In this document: positions 10,624 through 19,019 of the stretch, in pieces
Numbering within the stretch: the first letter of the stretch is position 1
Layout: every line of letters begins with the position of its first letter
NCBI RefSeq assembly: GCF_016919405.1
Contig: NZ_CP070353.1
Span: 2,108,001-2,172,000, forward strand
Origin: Ensifer sp. PDNC004
GTDB taxonomy: Bacteria; Pseudomonadota; Alphaproteobacteria; Rhizobiales; Rhizobiaceae
Direction of reading: 5' to 3'
Length of the DNA: 64,000 nucleotides
Position numbers and translations under genes: made by a program
Notes under the pieces: generated by a model
The model's input: only the letters and a program-made list of their open reading frames with translations
Database searches by the model: none
Told to the model about the DNA's origin: nothing

Positions 10624-12218
10624 TGTTTGTTTCCTTCGTGGCTGCCGGAGGCATTGGAGCCGCGCTGGTGGCGGCGCGGCCGAGAGCGGCGCCAGGCGCC
10701 GTCGTCCGCCATCATATCGGTGAGCAGGCCTTCGCGCAGGCCACGATCGGCGACGCGCATGCGGGTCGACGGCCAGCGCCGGCGGATCGCTTCGAGGATG
10801 GCGCAGCCGGCAAGCACCAGATCGGCGCGATCCGGGCCGATGCAGGGATTGGCGGCGCGTGCGTCGAAATCCCAGGACAGAAGCCGCGCCTGCATGGCCG
10901 AGACTTCATCGTCCGTCAGCCACAGGCCATCGACGCGACGGCGATCATAGCGCGGCAGATCGAGATGCACGCCGGCAAGCGTCGTCACCGTGCCCGACGT
11001 GCCGATCAGGTGGAAACCGCTGCCTGACGTGCCGTTCGCCAGAGCTTCGACGGGCGGGCTGTCGAAGCGGGAAAGCATGCCTTCCACTTCTTGCACCATC
11101 GCCTCGAAGCTTGCCGGCGTCACATGCTGGCCGCCATGGCGCTCCGAAAGCGTGACGACGCCGACCGGCAGCGAGGTCCAGTGGGTGATGTGGTTGGCGA
11201 GCCGGTTCGAGCGCGAATCACCGATGCGGATGACGGCGATCTCGGACGAGCCGCCGCCGATATCGAAGAGCACGACCGAGCGCGTCTCGCGGTCAACCAA
11301 CGACGAGCAGCCGGAAACGGCAAGCCGTGCCTCTGTTTCACGGTTGATGATTTCGAGATCGAGACCGGTTTCGCTCGCAACCCGCTGAAGGAAGCTTTCA
11401 CCGTTTTCAGCGGCGCGGGCAGCTTCCGTCGCAATCAGGCGGCTGCGGCGGATGGTACGGGCGCCGAGCTTCGACGCGCAGATCTTCAGGGCCTCGACGG
11501 CGCGCTCCATCGCCTCGTCCGACAGCCGGCCGCTGGCACCGAGCCCTTCGCCCAAGCGAACGATGCGCGAGAAGGCATCGACCACCCGGAACTGGCCGGG
11601 ACGGGTCGGCTGCGCGATCAGCAGGCGGCAATTGTTTGTGCCGAGATCAAGCGCGGCATAGAGCGGCGCGGGAGGTTCGCCGGCGACAACATAGGGTGCA
11701 CGCGGTTGTTCACCGCGATTGCCCGGCCGCGACTGCGCGCCCGCATGACTGCCGCCGGAAGCAGAAGCCTGCCGCGCATTGCCGCCACCATCGGCGCCAC
11801 GCTGCGGCGCTGGCTGGCGCTCGCCGCTCGTCAGCGGGCGACCCTGCAGCCCACGGCGATGCTTGGCCTTCTTGCTGCGCTTGTGGCCCTTGCGTTCGCC
11901 AAGCGACGCATCGACGACCTGGACGCCGCTGTTTTGCGAGGCGGATCCGGCCTGAGCCTGCTGTTTCGCTGATTTCGAACGACGCCGCCGCTTGCGCTTG
12001 CGCGCCGGCTCCGTTTCGTTCTCTCCTGCGGGACGCCCTGACAAGCCGGCTGGGCCGGACTGGCTGGCAATTGCAGACGGCGAAGCAGACGACTTACGTC
12101 GCTTGCGCTTGCCCTTGCCGTTGCGCGGACCGAGCTTCGATCCATCACCCCGGCCTGCTGCCGACGCCCCGGATTCGGACGGCTTATCACCGTGATCGGG
12201 GTCTTTCACTTGTTTCAA
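10620..12218 (-). CDS. ppx: Ppx/GppA family exopolyphosphatase with long basic N-terminus
   Basis: A 532-residue protein. The catalytic part starts near residue 180 ([16 protein letters not shown]) with the actin-like phosphate loop, followed by [10 protein letters not shown] and the second phosphate loop DIGGGSSE. The family removes phosphate from polyphosphate or pppGpp. The first about 170 residues are low-complexity, rich in Lys/Arg/Ser/Gly (runs such as KRKRRK), and probably disordered or RNA/polyphosphate-binding; this extension is unusual beside the compact enzymes. The start is uncertain within it. It is translationally coupled to rlmE. Confidence 0.88.
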   Translation of the reverse strand: MKQVKDPDHGDKPSESGASAAGRGDGSKLGPRNGKGKRKRRKSSASPSAIASQSGPAGLSGRPAGENETEPARKRKRRRRSKSAKQQAQAGSASQNSGVQVVDASLGERKGHKRSKKAKHRRGLQGRPLTSGERQPAPQRGADGGGNARQASASGGSHAGAQSRPGNRGEQPRAPYVVAGEPPAPLYAALDLGTNNCRLLIAQPTRPGQFRVVDAFSRIVRLGEGLGASGRLSDEAMERAVEALKICASKLGARTIRRSRLIATEAARAAENGESFLQRVASETGLDLEIINRETEARLAVSGCSSLVDRETRSVVLFDIGGGSSEIAVIRIGDSRSNRLANHITHWTSLPVGVVTLSERHGGQHVTPASFEAMVQEVEGMLSRFDSPPVEALANGTSGSGFHLIGTSGTVTTLAGVHLDLPRYDRRRVDGLWLTDDEVSAMQARLLSWDFDARAANPCIGPDRADLVLAGCAILEAIRRRWPSTRMRVADRGLREGLLTDMMADDGAWRRSRPRRHQRGSNASGSHEGNKQ

Positions 12219-12527
12219 CCATGGCGCCGCGCAAGGCCTTACGGCCGCTCAAGGCGCTCTCTCGATTTTTCGTTGGCGCGACTGTACCAGCGCAACCCCC
12301 ATTCGCCAAACTTTTTTTGAGAACCGGCTTGTGCACAACAAAGGCGCCGGGCACCCGAACCCAGCAAACACAACGGGTTGAGCATAAGGCCGCTTGTTCC
12401 GGTCACCCCTGATGGCCGCGATCTTCACTTCATGCGCGATTTTTTTTGCAAAAGGTATTTGCATCAGCCGCCGATTTGTTTATAAGCCCGCCAACCACAC
12501 CGACGGGCTTCGCTCCGACGGCGGCTT
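12219..12527. promoter_or_regulatory. ppx leader region and tRNA-Gln promoter
   Basis: A gap of 309 bases with no gene. For tRNA-Gln a sigma-70-type promoter is visible: TTGCAT at 12459-12464, a 16-base spacer, and TATAAG at 12481-12486, about 40 bases before the tRNA. Two poly-T runs occur near 12309 and 12440. No promoter could be assigned for ppx on the other strand. Confidence 0.6.
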
Positions 12528-12601
12528 TGGGGAATAGGTTAACGGTAGACCCACGGACTCTGACTCCGTTAGTCCTGGTTCGAATCCAGGTTCCCCAGCC
12601 A
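12528..12601 (+). tRNA. tRNA-Gln (CUG)
   Basis: A complete cloverleaf. The acceptor arms TGGGGAA and TTCCCCA pair fully, the anticodon stem is ACGGA/TCCGT with the seven-base loop CTCTGAC giving anticodon CUG, the T-arm contains GGTTCGAATCC, the discriminator is G, and CCA is encoded. No integrase or duplicated 3' end lies downstream, so it is not occupied by an island here. Confidence 0.97.
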
Positions 12602-12885
12602 ACTTTCACCGAGAATTCAATAAGACATCAATGACATGCGAAACGCTCACGCGTGACGGACGCTCGCTAATGCAATGTTTCGCCCGACGAACCAGACGGC
12701 TGAACTCGGCGAGCGACTCGTCTGGGCATGGCTGCCGTTACCCAACGGCAACGGCGCGCTTCCCGCGGCGAAATCAGCTGTAATACGCCCCTAAACACTG
12801 CAGTTTCCGAGTTTGCGGATATTCAGACCTCTTAGAGAGGCGCATAATCTTCGCCGCCCACAATCGATCAGGCGGAGACAGGCCG

Positions 12886-13128
12886 ATGCTGGAGACAAAA
12901 GCGGATGCGGCATATGCGATCGAGTACTTCCAGGAACACCCGGAAGCCGGGCTGTGCCGGGAAGGACGGCGCTGGTGGATAACACCGAACGCAAACGAGA
13001 CCGATCGGCGGGTCTTCCGTATCGACAGCGCCGAAGCAGAGCGACTGAAGGAAGACGCCCGCCTTCAGTCCGTCACCGATATCGCCCATGCGGACCGGTC
13101 CCTCTGGGTGATGAGGGACATGACGTAG
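12886..13128 (+). CDS. Small hypothetical protein, 80 residues
   Basis: An unrecognised soluble protein beginning MLETKADAAYAIEY, with GGAG nine bases before the ATG. It is charged, contains a WW pair and GLCREGRRWW near the middle, and has no signal or membrane segment. It stands alone between tRNA-Gln and an oppositely oriented FAH gene. Base composition matches the neighbours. Coding status rests on ribosome site and codon bias only. Confidence 0.55.
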   Translation: MLETKADAAYAIEYFQEHPEAGLCREGRRWWITPNANETDRRVFRIDSAEAERLKEDARLQSVTDIAHADRSLWVMRDMT

Positions 13129-13170
13129 GTGCCCTTGCGGCTGGACGCATGCCGCCACGGAGCATGGTCC

Positions 13171-14310
13171 CTACAGCAGCCCCCGTCCCGCAAGATTGCG
13201 CATCAGCGCCGCGGATCCAAAGCTCCAGGGCGCGCACTCCGTCGATAGCTTGACCGTATTGCTCAGCGATCCGAGTTCGGCGTTGGCGATCGTCACCACG
13301 TCGCCGCGCTTGTGGGTGAAGCCCTGGCCGGGATCGTCGCGATCCTCGACAGGGGCGAAGAGCGTGCCCATGAACAGCACCAGGCCATCGGGATACTGGT
13401 GATGCGAACCGATCGTCTGGGCGACGAGGTCGCACGGATCGCGGCTGATCTCGGCCATCGAACTGCGGCCGGTCAGGCGGTAGCCGTCCTCGCCTTCGAC
13501 CAGGAGGCTGAGTTCCGCCCGGCGGACATCGTCGATGGCGTAGCTTTCGTCGAAGAGCCGGATGAAGGGGCCGATGGCGCAGGAGGCGTTGTTGTCCTTG
13601 GCTTTGCCGAGAAGCAGCGCCGAGCGCCCCTCTATGTCGCGCAGGTTGACGTCATTGCCAAGGGTGGCACCCCTCACCTGGCCGCTTGAGGAAACCGCAA
13701 GCACGATCTCCGGCTCTGGGTTGTTCCAGCGCGACGCCGGGTGCAGGCCGACATCGGCGCCCGGGCCGACCGCCGAGAGGACCTGCGCCTTGGTGAAGAC
13801 CTCCGCGTCCGGGCCGATGCCGACCTCCAGATATTGCGACCAGACGCCCTCTTCGATGAGGGCGGCCTTGACGCGGGCCGCCTCGGGCGAACCAGGCTTC
13901 AGGTTTCGCAGGCTGTCGCCGATGACGGCGGTGACGCGGGCTCGGATCGCTTCGGCGCGCGACGCATCGCCCGCCGCCCGCTCCTCGATGACGCGCTCGA
14001 TCATCGAGCGCGCGAAGGTGACACCGCAGGCCTTTACCGCCTGGAGGTCCGAGGGCGCGATCAGGTGGGCATGCGCCGGGTCCGGTTTTCGCTCGAGGAT
14101 TTCCTCGAGCGCGCCCAGGCGCTCACCCGGTGCGGTGCGGGCATGGTGAACCGGATCCGAAAGCTCGAGCAGGTCGCGCATGGTCGGCGTCGCCTTACTG
14201 GTGATGTCGCAGAGCGCTCCGTCGCGCAGAACGACAAGCGACGGCCCGGCCAAATCCGGCCGCCAGACCCGGCCGACAAAGGTGCCAGTGCGAAATGCCG
14301 GATCCATCAT
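13171..14310 (-). CDS. Fumarylacetoacetate hydrolase family protein
   Basis: A 379-residue protein whose C-terminal two thirds match the FAH fold used by hydrolases, decarboxylases and dehydratases of 2-keto acids. Metal-binding context is visible around NNPEPEIVLAV and the GNDVNLRDIEGR segment, followed by LLLGKAKDNNASC. The exact reaction is not readable; sugar-acid dehydration is one option. The start MMDPAF lies nine bases after GGGAGG; an ATG directly abutting that site was not used. It is divergent from the Pro/Thr-rich protein gene. Confidence 0.88.
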   Translation of the reverse strand: MMDPAFRTGTFVGRVWRPDLAGPSLVVLRDGALCDITSKATPTMRDLLELSDPVHHARTAPGERLGALEEILERKPDPAHAHLIAPSDLQAVKACGVTFARSMIERVIEERAAGDASRAEAIRARVTAVIGDSLRNLKPGSPEAARVKAALIEEGVWSQYLEVGIGPDAEVFTKAQVLSAVGPGADVGLHPASRWNNPEPEIVLAVSSSGQVRGATLGNDVNLRDIEGRSALLLGKAKDNNASCAIGPFIRLFDESYAIDDVRRAELSLLVEGEDGYRLTGRSSMAEISRDPCDLVAQTIGSHHQYPDGLVLFMGTLFAPVEDRDDPGQGFTHKRGDVVTIANAELGSLSNTVKLSTECAPWSFGSAALMRNLAGRGLL

Positions 14311-14406
14311 GTCTTCCATCCTCCCGTGAACACCTATTTCTTGCAGCGGAAGACGGGGCTGTAAAGCCGGCAGCGGCGCTCAGGCCTCCCTCCGGTTGCA
14401 GCATCC

Positions 14407-14431
14407 GGAACATTGCAAATCCTCATACGTT
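14407..14431 (+). promoter_or_regulatory. EcfG/RpoE2-type stress promoter upstream of Pro/Thr-rich protein
   Basis: GGAAC at 14407-14411 and CGTT at 14428-14431 with 16 bases between, an exact match to the general-stress sigma consensus of alphaproteobacteria. It lies about 135 bases before the next plus-strand start. Confidence 0.65.
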
Positions 14432-14567
14432 TATGCCTATGCCACGCGCCCTCCGGGCGCCCTTGTCGCGCAATCGCGACGGCGCGAAATCCGATGCCAC
14501 GACTGCCGGGAAGGTTCAGGAGCAGTCGCATCAAGGCCAGGAGGACGCCAAGAAAAGGATGCACACA

Positions 14568-14987
14568 ATGAACCAGCACGAGGAATTCAAGGACAAGCCC
14601 GTGATCGATCCGGTGACCGGGCAGCCGCTGCCGCAGACTCAGATGAATGACGCGCCCCCGCCCCGCTCCGGCCGCAGCAACTGGCCGATTGTCATCATCC
14701 TTCTCGCCGGCCTGGTATTGGCGCTGATCGCCTGGCTGCCGGCCGAACTCAGCCGCGACACTGCCAACACGGCAGCGCCGCCGGCGACCACCGACCAGCC
14801 GGCAACGGGGACGACGGGCCAGGCCACACCGCCGGCCGATACGGCCACGCCCCCCGCCGGTGGAACAACGACCCAGCCGGCACCGGAAACGACGCCGCAA
14901 CAGGGAACGCAGGCCCCTGAAACACAGGGCGCCACCCCGAACTCGACCCCTGGCACGACACCCGACATGACGCAGCCGGCGCCGTAA
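14568..14987 (+). CDS. Membrane-anchored Pro/Thr-rich protein
   Basis: A 139-residue protein. The charged N-terminus has an IDPVTGQPLP motif, then one membrane segment (WPIVIILLAGLVLALIAWL, about residues 43-61), then an about 75-residue tail made almost only of Thr, Pro, Ala, Gln and Gly with repeated PATTDQ/TPPAD-like units. The tail is probably disordered and outside the membrane. Function unknown. A stress-type promoter lies upstream. An alternative ATG three codons earlier is possible. A GGCCGGAG/CTCCGGCC hairpin follows at 15013-15036. Confidence 0.7.
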   Translation: MNQHEEFKDKPVIDPVTGQPLPQTQMNDAPPPRSGRSNWPIVIILLAGLVLALIAWLPAELSRDTANTAAPPATTDQPATGTTGQATPPADTATPPAGGTTTQPAPETTPQQGTQAPETQGATPNSTPGTTPDMTQPAP

Positions 14988-15012
14988 GCGAACGAGCTCG
15001 CGGAAAGTGGTG

Positions 15013-15038
15013 GGCCGGAGGTTTTGATCTCCGGCCTT
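15013..15038. terminator. Hairpin after the Pro/Thr-rich protein gene
   Basis: Perfect 8-bp arms GGCCGGAG and CTCCGGCC around an 8-base loop, with only two T residues after it on the plus strand. It is a weak intrinsic terminator at best and sits between two convergent genes. Confidence 0.45.
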
Positions 15039-15111
15039 CGCGTTGTCGTTCACTGGAACGAAAGCGCTGAGGCCGAATGACGGATCGGGTGTGTCCGTCC
15101 AACGTTGTCGG

Positions 15112-15729
15112 TCAGTGCGGCCGGGTGTTTGCGGAAATCATCGCGTCCCAGCCTGCTGCGGCGCAGTCGGCGATCACAAGCAGGGTTTCCCGCGTAGCGC
15201 CATCGCGCGCCTGGATCGACATGCCGTGCTGCAGCGAGGCGACGTAGGCGGCAATCGCGGCGCAATCGACACCGGCAGGCAGGTCGCCCTCTTCGACTGC
15301 GCGCTCGAAACGCTGCTCCAGAGCCACCTGCTTCTCCAGTCGACGCAGCTTCAGAGCGTCGCAAACCTCCGCATCTCCCCCTGCCATCTGCGGCGCGGAA
15401 AGGACCACCATGCAGCCTCTCGGCTCGCCCCGCTGGGTAAAGTTCGCAGCCGTGCGTCTCAGCAGGTCGTGCACCGCCGCCTTTGCGGTCGGAACCGCCT
15501 CCAGTTCATCCCAGATGCCGGCACCGTCGGTGCGGCCGTAAAGATCCACAGCCTCGATGAAGAGCTGCGCCTTGCTGCCGAAGGCCGCGTAGAGGCTCGG
15601 TGGGTTCAATCCCATGACCCGGGTCAGGTCCGAAAGCGAGGTATTGTCATAACCCTTGTCCCAGAAGAGCTGCATGGCGCTTGCAAGCGCCTCGTCCCTC
15701 GAAAAACTGCGTGGCCGCCCGCGGCTCAT
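15112..15729 (-). CDS. TetR/AcrR-family repressor
   Basis: A 205-residue TetR-family regulator. The N-terminal helix-turn-helix is intact (DKGYDNTSLSDLTRVMG...SLYAAFGSK, about residues 24-54), with a longer, ligand-binding C-terminal half containing RGCMVVLSAPQ. It is divergent from an SDR gene with 105 bases between, and two copies of a palindromic operator occupy the gap, so it most likely represses both itself and the SDR. The ligand is unknown. Confidence 0.93.
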   Translation of the reverse strand: MSRGRPRSFSRDEALASAMQLFWDKGYDNTSLSDLTRVMGLNPPSLYAAFGSKAQLFIEAVDLYGRTDGAGIWDELEAVPTAKAAVHDLLRRTAANFTQRGEPRGCMVVLSAPQMAGGDAEVCDALKLRRLEKQVALEQRFERAVEEGDLPAGVDCAAIAAYVASLQHGMSIQARDGATRETLLVIADCAAAGWDAMISANTRPH

Positions 15730-15746
15730 CCTGGCTGATCCTTTTT

Positions 15747-15762
15747 TGTATCGATCAATACA
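15747..15762. promoter_or_regulatory. TetR operator copy 1
   Basis: TGTATCGATCAATACA is a near-perfect dyad beginning 18 bases upstream of the TetR start. It shares 15 of 16 bases with the copy at 15804-15819, next to the SDR gene. Confidence 0.75.
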
Positions 15763-15803
15763 TAAATCGCTTGACAGCGGATGGCAAGTCGCTTCCCTTT
15801 ATA

Positions 15804-15819
15804 TGTATCGATCACTACA
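15804..15819. promoter_or_regulatory. TetR operator copy 2
   Basis: TGTATCGATCACTACA lies 15 bases before the SDR start. The two operator copies are spaced 57 bases apart and flank a TTGACA (-35 like, 15771-15776), so binding at both would cover both divergent promoters. Confidence 0.75.
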
Positions 15820-15834
15820 AATTTGGAGAAACCA

Positions 15835-16575
15835 GTGACGAGTTTGAAAGACAAGGTGGCCCTGGTAACGGGCGGCAGCCGCGGCATCGGTGCTGCGATC
15901 GCAAATCGCTTGGCGAGCGACGGCGCAACGGTGGCGGTGACCTACAGCCAGTCGAAAGAAAGGGCCGACGCGCTCGTGGCGGAGATCAAGCGGAATGGCG
16001 GCAGCGCGCTGGCAATCCGGGCGGACAACCGCGATCCGGGCGCGGTCGAGGCTGCCGTCAAGTCGGTTGCGGAGAAGCACGGTCGCATCGACATTCTAGT
16101 CAACAATGCCGGCATCTTCGATGCCGGGACAGTAGACGAAGTAACCGCGGCGGATTTCGACCGGACGATCGACGTCAATGTGAAGGCAGTGTTTCTCGCC
16201 ACGCGCGCCGCGGCAGCGCACATGCCGGATGGCGGGCGCGTCATCACGATCGGCAGCAACCTTGCCGCCCGTGTCCCTTGGCCGGGCATGAGCCTTTATG
16301 TGCTGAGCAAGAGCGCGCTGATCGGCTTCACCAAGGCGGTGGCACGCGATCTCGGTCCGAAGGGCATCACCGTCAACATCGTCCATCCGGGCTCGACGGA
16401 CACGGACATGAACCCGGCCAATGGCGACCATGCCGGCCCACAGCGCGGACTGATGGCGATCCCCCGCTTCAACGAGGCAAGCGACGTGGCAGGCGTCGTC
16501 GCCTGGCTGGCGGGTCCTGACGGCCGCAGCGTCACGGGCGCCGAATTCACCATCGACGGCGGCACCAACGCCTGA
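15835..16575 (+). CDS. Short-chain dehydrogenase/reductase
   Basis: A 246-residue classical SDR using NAD(P). TGGSRGIG is the cofactor motif, NNAG is in place, the catalytic serine is in ITIGSN, and YVLSK supplies the Tyr and Lys. The C-terminus VTGAEFTIDGGTNA is characteristic of the family. I chose the GTG start preceded by GGAGAA because it begins exactly at the conserved LKDKVALVTGG; a longer ATG frame would run through the operator. It is probably induced when the divergent TetR repressor is released. Substrate unknown. Confidence 0.93.
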   Translation: MTSLKDKVALVTGGSRGIGAAIANRLASDGATVAVTYSQSKERADALVAEIKRNGGSALAIRADNRDPGAVEAAVKSVAEKHGRIDILVNNAGIFDAGTVDEVTAADFDRTIDVNVKAVFLATRAAAAHMPDGGRVITIGSNLAARVPWPGMSLYVLSKSALIGFTKAVARDLGPKGITVNIVHPGSTDTDMNPANGDHAGPQRGLMAIPRFNEASDVAGVVAWLAGPDGRSVTGAEFTIDGGTNA

Positions 16576-16588
16576 TCAGCCAAAGAAC

Positions 16589-16617
16589 AAGGCCGGAAAC
16601 GCAGCTTCCGGCCTTTT
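16589..16617 (+). terminator. Intrinsic terminator of the SDR gene
   Basis: Ten-bp perfect arms AAGGCCGGAA and TTCCGGCCTT around a 7-base loop, followed by TT. The A and T ends make it usable in both directions, serving the SDR on the plus strand and the DadA-like gene converging from the minus strand. Confidence 0.8.
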
Positions 16618-16649
16618 CCCACTGCGTGATGCTGTGGTTTCGGACCTCA

Positions 16650-17903
16650 TCAGGCCAGGAAGCGCTCCGGCCGGTAGGGCGCGATGTCGATGACCGTCTT
16701 TTCACCGGTCATGGCTTCCGCCAGCGCCCGGCCGGTGACCGGCCCGAGCGTCATGCCGTGATGGGCGTGACCGAAGGCAAACCACAGACCCTCGTGACGC
16801 GGCGCCTTGCCGATCAGCGGCATCATGTCCGGCGTGCAGGGACGCGCGCCCATCCACGGTTCTTCGTCACGGCGTTCGGCCAGCGGGAAGAATTCGCGCG
16901 CCACCCGCTCGGCCCGCGTCAGTTGCACCGGCGTCTTCGGCGCGTCGCGCCAGGCAAATTCCGCGCCGGTCGTCAAACGGATGCCGCGCAGCATCGGCGC
17001 CAGGAAATAGCCCTTCTCGGCATCGAGCACCCAGTTGTTGAGCTGCGCGCCCTCCTGCGTGCCATAGTGCATGTGGTAACCGCGCTTCACGGCCAGCGGG
17101 AAATGGTAACCGAGCTTGCGGGTAACCGTATCGGCCCAGGGGCCGAGCGCCACGACGACTTCGCGCGTCTCCAGCGGCCCTTCCGGGGTGGCGACACGCC
17201 AGCCGGGACCTTCGAGCACATGTTCGGTCGTCGCCGCATCGCCGGAAATGAGCCGGCCGCCGAGCGACTGGAAGTAGGCGAGATAGGCCTTGTTGAGGCT
17301 GTGCGGATCGCGGATCGACCAAGGATCGCTCCAGCGCAGGCCACCGACGAGATCCGCCTTGATCGACGGTTCCAGCGTCTTCAACTCGCTGGTCGAAAGC
17401 TTCTGGTGGTTGACGCCGAAGCCGGCCGAGAGCTTTTCCGCTTCCTTGTACGCGGCGTCGCGCTCCTTCTCGGTGCGAAACACCTTCATCCAGCCATCCT
17501 TGCGGATGAGCTCGCCGGCGCCGGACGCCTCGATCAGATCCTGATGTTCGCTGATCGAATGCTCGATCAGCGGCGCATAGAGCTGGGCGATGCGCCGGTG
17601 CTGGGTGAAACCGGAGTGCCACCAGTAGCGCGCCAGGAACGGCACCAGGCCCGGCAGGGCGCGGAAATGGTAATGGGCGTCGATGGTGTTGTTGAGCGCG
17701 TAGCGAAAGAGCGCCCCGAAATCATGCGGGAAACCGTAGGGAAAGACGCCCTCGCGCTGGATCAGGCCGGCATTGCCGTAGGAGGTTTCCTCGCCGGGGC
17801 CGCGACGGTCGAGCAGCACCACCGACTTGCCGCGGCGGGCGAGATGGATGGCGGTGGAGATGCCGACGATGCCGGCGCCCAGGACCACTACGTCAGACTT
17901 CAT
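16650..17903 (-). CDS. dadA: D-amino acid dehydrogenase-like FAD oxidoreductase
   Basis: A 417-residue DadA-type flavoenzyme. The N-terminal dinucleotide motif VVLGAGIVGISTAIHLA binds FAD, and the C-terminal part has GARPCTPDMMPLIG and FGHAHHGMTLGP, typical of D-amino acid dehydrogenases that deaminate D-alanine and pass electrons to the membrane chain. No alanine racemase gene adjoins it, so related DAO-family roles (for example toward hydroxyproline or other D-amino acids) remain open. The family call is firm; the symbol is tentative. Confidence 0.88.
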   Translation of the reverse strand: MKSDVVVLGAGIVGISTAIHLARRGKSVVLLDRRGPGEETSYGNAGLIQREGVFPYGFPHDFGALFRYALNNTIDAHYHFRALPGLVPFLARYWWHSGFTQHRRIAQLYAPLIEHSISEHQDLIEASGAGELIRKDGWMKVFRTEKERDAAYKEAEKLSAGFGVNHQKLSTSELKTLEPSIKADLVGGLRWSDPWSIRDPHSLNKAYLAYFQSLGGRLISGDAATTEHVLEGPGWRVATPEGPLETREVVVALGPWADTVTRKLGYHFPLAVKRGYHMHYGTQEGAQLNNWVLDAEKGYFLAPMLRGIRLTTGAEFAWRDAPKTPVQLTRAERVAREFFPLAERRDEEPWMGARPCTPDMMPLIGKAPRHEGLWFAFGHAHHGMTLGPVTGRALAEAMTGEKTVIDIAPYRPERFLA

Positions 17904-17968
17904 CTAAAGGCTGCCCCGTTGCTCGATCAAGACAAGCCGCGGCTTTGCGTCGGGCCGCGGCACCAATA

Positions 17969-18472
17969 TCACTTCTTCTTCAGCGCAGTCATGATCTGCT
18001 CGAGATAGCCGAGCAACACGGCCGATACGACGAAGGCAAGATGTATGATCGTCGCCCACATCAGCTGTTCGCTCGAATATTGCTGCGCGTTCAAGAAGAT
18101 CTGCAGCAGGTGGATCGAGGAAATGGCCACGATCGACGACGCGACCTTGATCTTCAAGCTGCCGGAATCGAGTTTGCCGAGGAAGGAGACCTCCGCGTCG
18201 CCTTCGTCGAAGCGGCTGACGAAGTTCTCGTACCCTGAAATCATCACCATTACGATCAGGCTGGCAACCAGCGCGGCATCGATCAGGGCGAGCATCGCCA
18301 GGATCATCTCCGCATCGTCATAGACGAAGACCATGCTGGCGATCTTGAACAGCTTGAAGGCGAACGAGATGCCGTAAAGGGCGAGCGCGGCTACCAGGCC
18401 AAGATAGAAGATGACGAGGAGCCAGCGGCTGGAGAGGATGATCCGCTCGACGAGCAGTTCCAGCGATTTCAT
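17969..18472 (-). CDS. UPF0114/TIGR00645 (YqhA-like) membrane protein
   Basis: A 167-residue inner-membrane protein with three to four hydrophobic helices, starting MKSLELLVERIILSSRW, characteristic of the YqhA/UPF0114 family of unknown function. The segment SRFDEGDAEVSFLGKLD lies between helices. It follows the DUF1328 gene and a 29-codon frame on the same strand with gaps of 27 and 39 bases, which suggests one stress-induced transcript. GAGGAA precedes the ATG. Confidence 0.9.
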   Translation of the reverse strand: MKSLELLVERIILSSRWLLVIFYLGLVAALALYGISFAFKLFKIASMVFVYDDAEMILAMLALIDAALVASLIVMVMISGYENFVSRFDEGDAEVSFLGKLDSGSLKIKVASSIVAISSIHLLQIFLNAQQYSSEQLMWATIIHLAFVVSAVLLGYLEQIMTALKKK

Positions 18473-18511
18473 GGTGTTCGGTTCCTCAAGGCTATTGCGA
18501 CGGTTTCGGCA

Positions 18512-18601
18512 TCAATAGCCAAGCAGGCAGGCAAGGGCAAGCAAGACGATCCAGCCCCAAACGCACCAAGGGCGGCCGTAACGCCGCCCATTTTCATCCA
18601 T
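18512..18601 (-). CDS. Candidate 29-residue membrane peptide
   Basis: A short frame starting MDENGRRYGRPW and ending in a hydrophobic helix (WIVLLALACLLGY). The charged N-terminus followed by one helix is what a real small inner-membrane protein looks like, and it lies neatly between DUF1328 and the UPF0114 gene on the same strand. The ribosome site is weak (GAG about 12 bases upstream). It could be chance. Confidence 0.4.
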   Translation of the reverse strand: MDENGRRYGRPWCVWGWIVLLALACLLGY

Positions 18602-18628
18602 TCGTATCCGCTCAAATTCGGGCTCCGG

Positions 18629-18793
18629 TCAGCCGCGGCGCACGAGGCCAGCAACGAGCGAAATCACCAGGAAGACCAGGAAAAGGAAGAAGAGGATCTG
18701 CGCGATGCCCGCGGACGTGCCGGCAATACCCCCAAACCCAAGTACACCCGCTATGATTGCCACAACGAGGAAGACAAGCGCATAGTATAACAT
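18629..18793 (-). CDS. DUF1328 small membrane protein
   Basis: A 54-residue protein starting [22 protein letters not shown] and ending GLVRRG, with two hydrophobic helices. It matches the DUF1328 (YtjA-like) family of tiny membrane proteins of unknown function, often stress-induced. AAGGAG precedes the ATG at good distance. An exact EcfG-type promoter begins 58 bases upstream. It is short enough to be missed by length-limited gene calling. Confidence 0.88.
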   Translation of the reverse strand: MLYYALVFLVVAIIAGVLGFGGIAGTSAGIAQILFFLFLVFLVISLVAGLVRRG

Positions 18794-18826
18794 AGCAATT
18801 CTCCTTGCCTAAATCACTGCAAAGCA

Positions 18827-18851
18827 AACGCCATAGCTTTCAATTTGTTCC
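18827..18851 (-). promoter_or_regulatory. EcfG/RpoE2-type promoter of the DUF1328 transcript
   Basis: On the minus strand GGAAC (18851-18847), 16 bases, then CGTT (18830-18827). The -10 end is 34 bases before the DUF1328 ATG. It is an exact consensus match. Confidence 0.8.
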
Positions 18852-18966
18852 AGTCATCGATCAAAATCGGCGCGCAGAATTCCGCGGCTTCACTCGACAT
18901 TAATATTCTGTTTACGATGAAAGACGAAAGAGTCCCAAATCGGCACGGTTTGCACCGGAAATGCCC

Positions 18967-18991
18967 GGAACCTTCGCAATACTCTGACGTT
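18967..18991 (+). promoter_or_regulatory. EcfG/RpoE2-type promoter of the 64-residue protein gene
   Basis: GGAAC at 18967-18971, 16 bases, CGTT at 18988-18991, ending 28 bases before the ATG at 19020. It faces away from the DUF1328 promoter in the same 226-base gap, making a divergent stress promoter pair. Confidence 0.8.
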
Positions 18992-19019
18992 CTTCATCCA
19001 TGGAACACGCAGGGTCGAA

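Noticed and set aside
12528..12885. tRNA-Gln as an island attachment site
   Set aside because: No integrase, repeated tRNA end or composition change follows within the window.
14809..14980. Short repeated ACG/CCG units as a possible tandem repeat or CRISPR
   Set aside because: They are codon-level echoes of a Thr/Pro/Ala-rich protein tail, without fixed repeat length or spacers.
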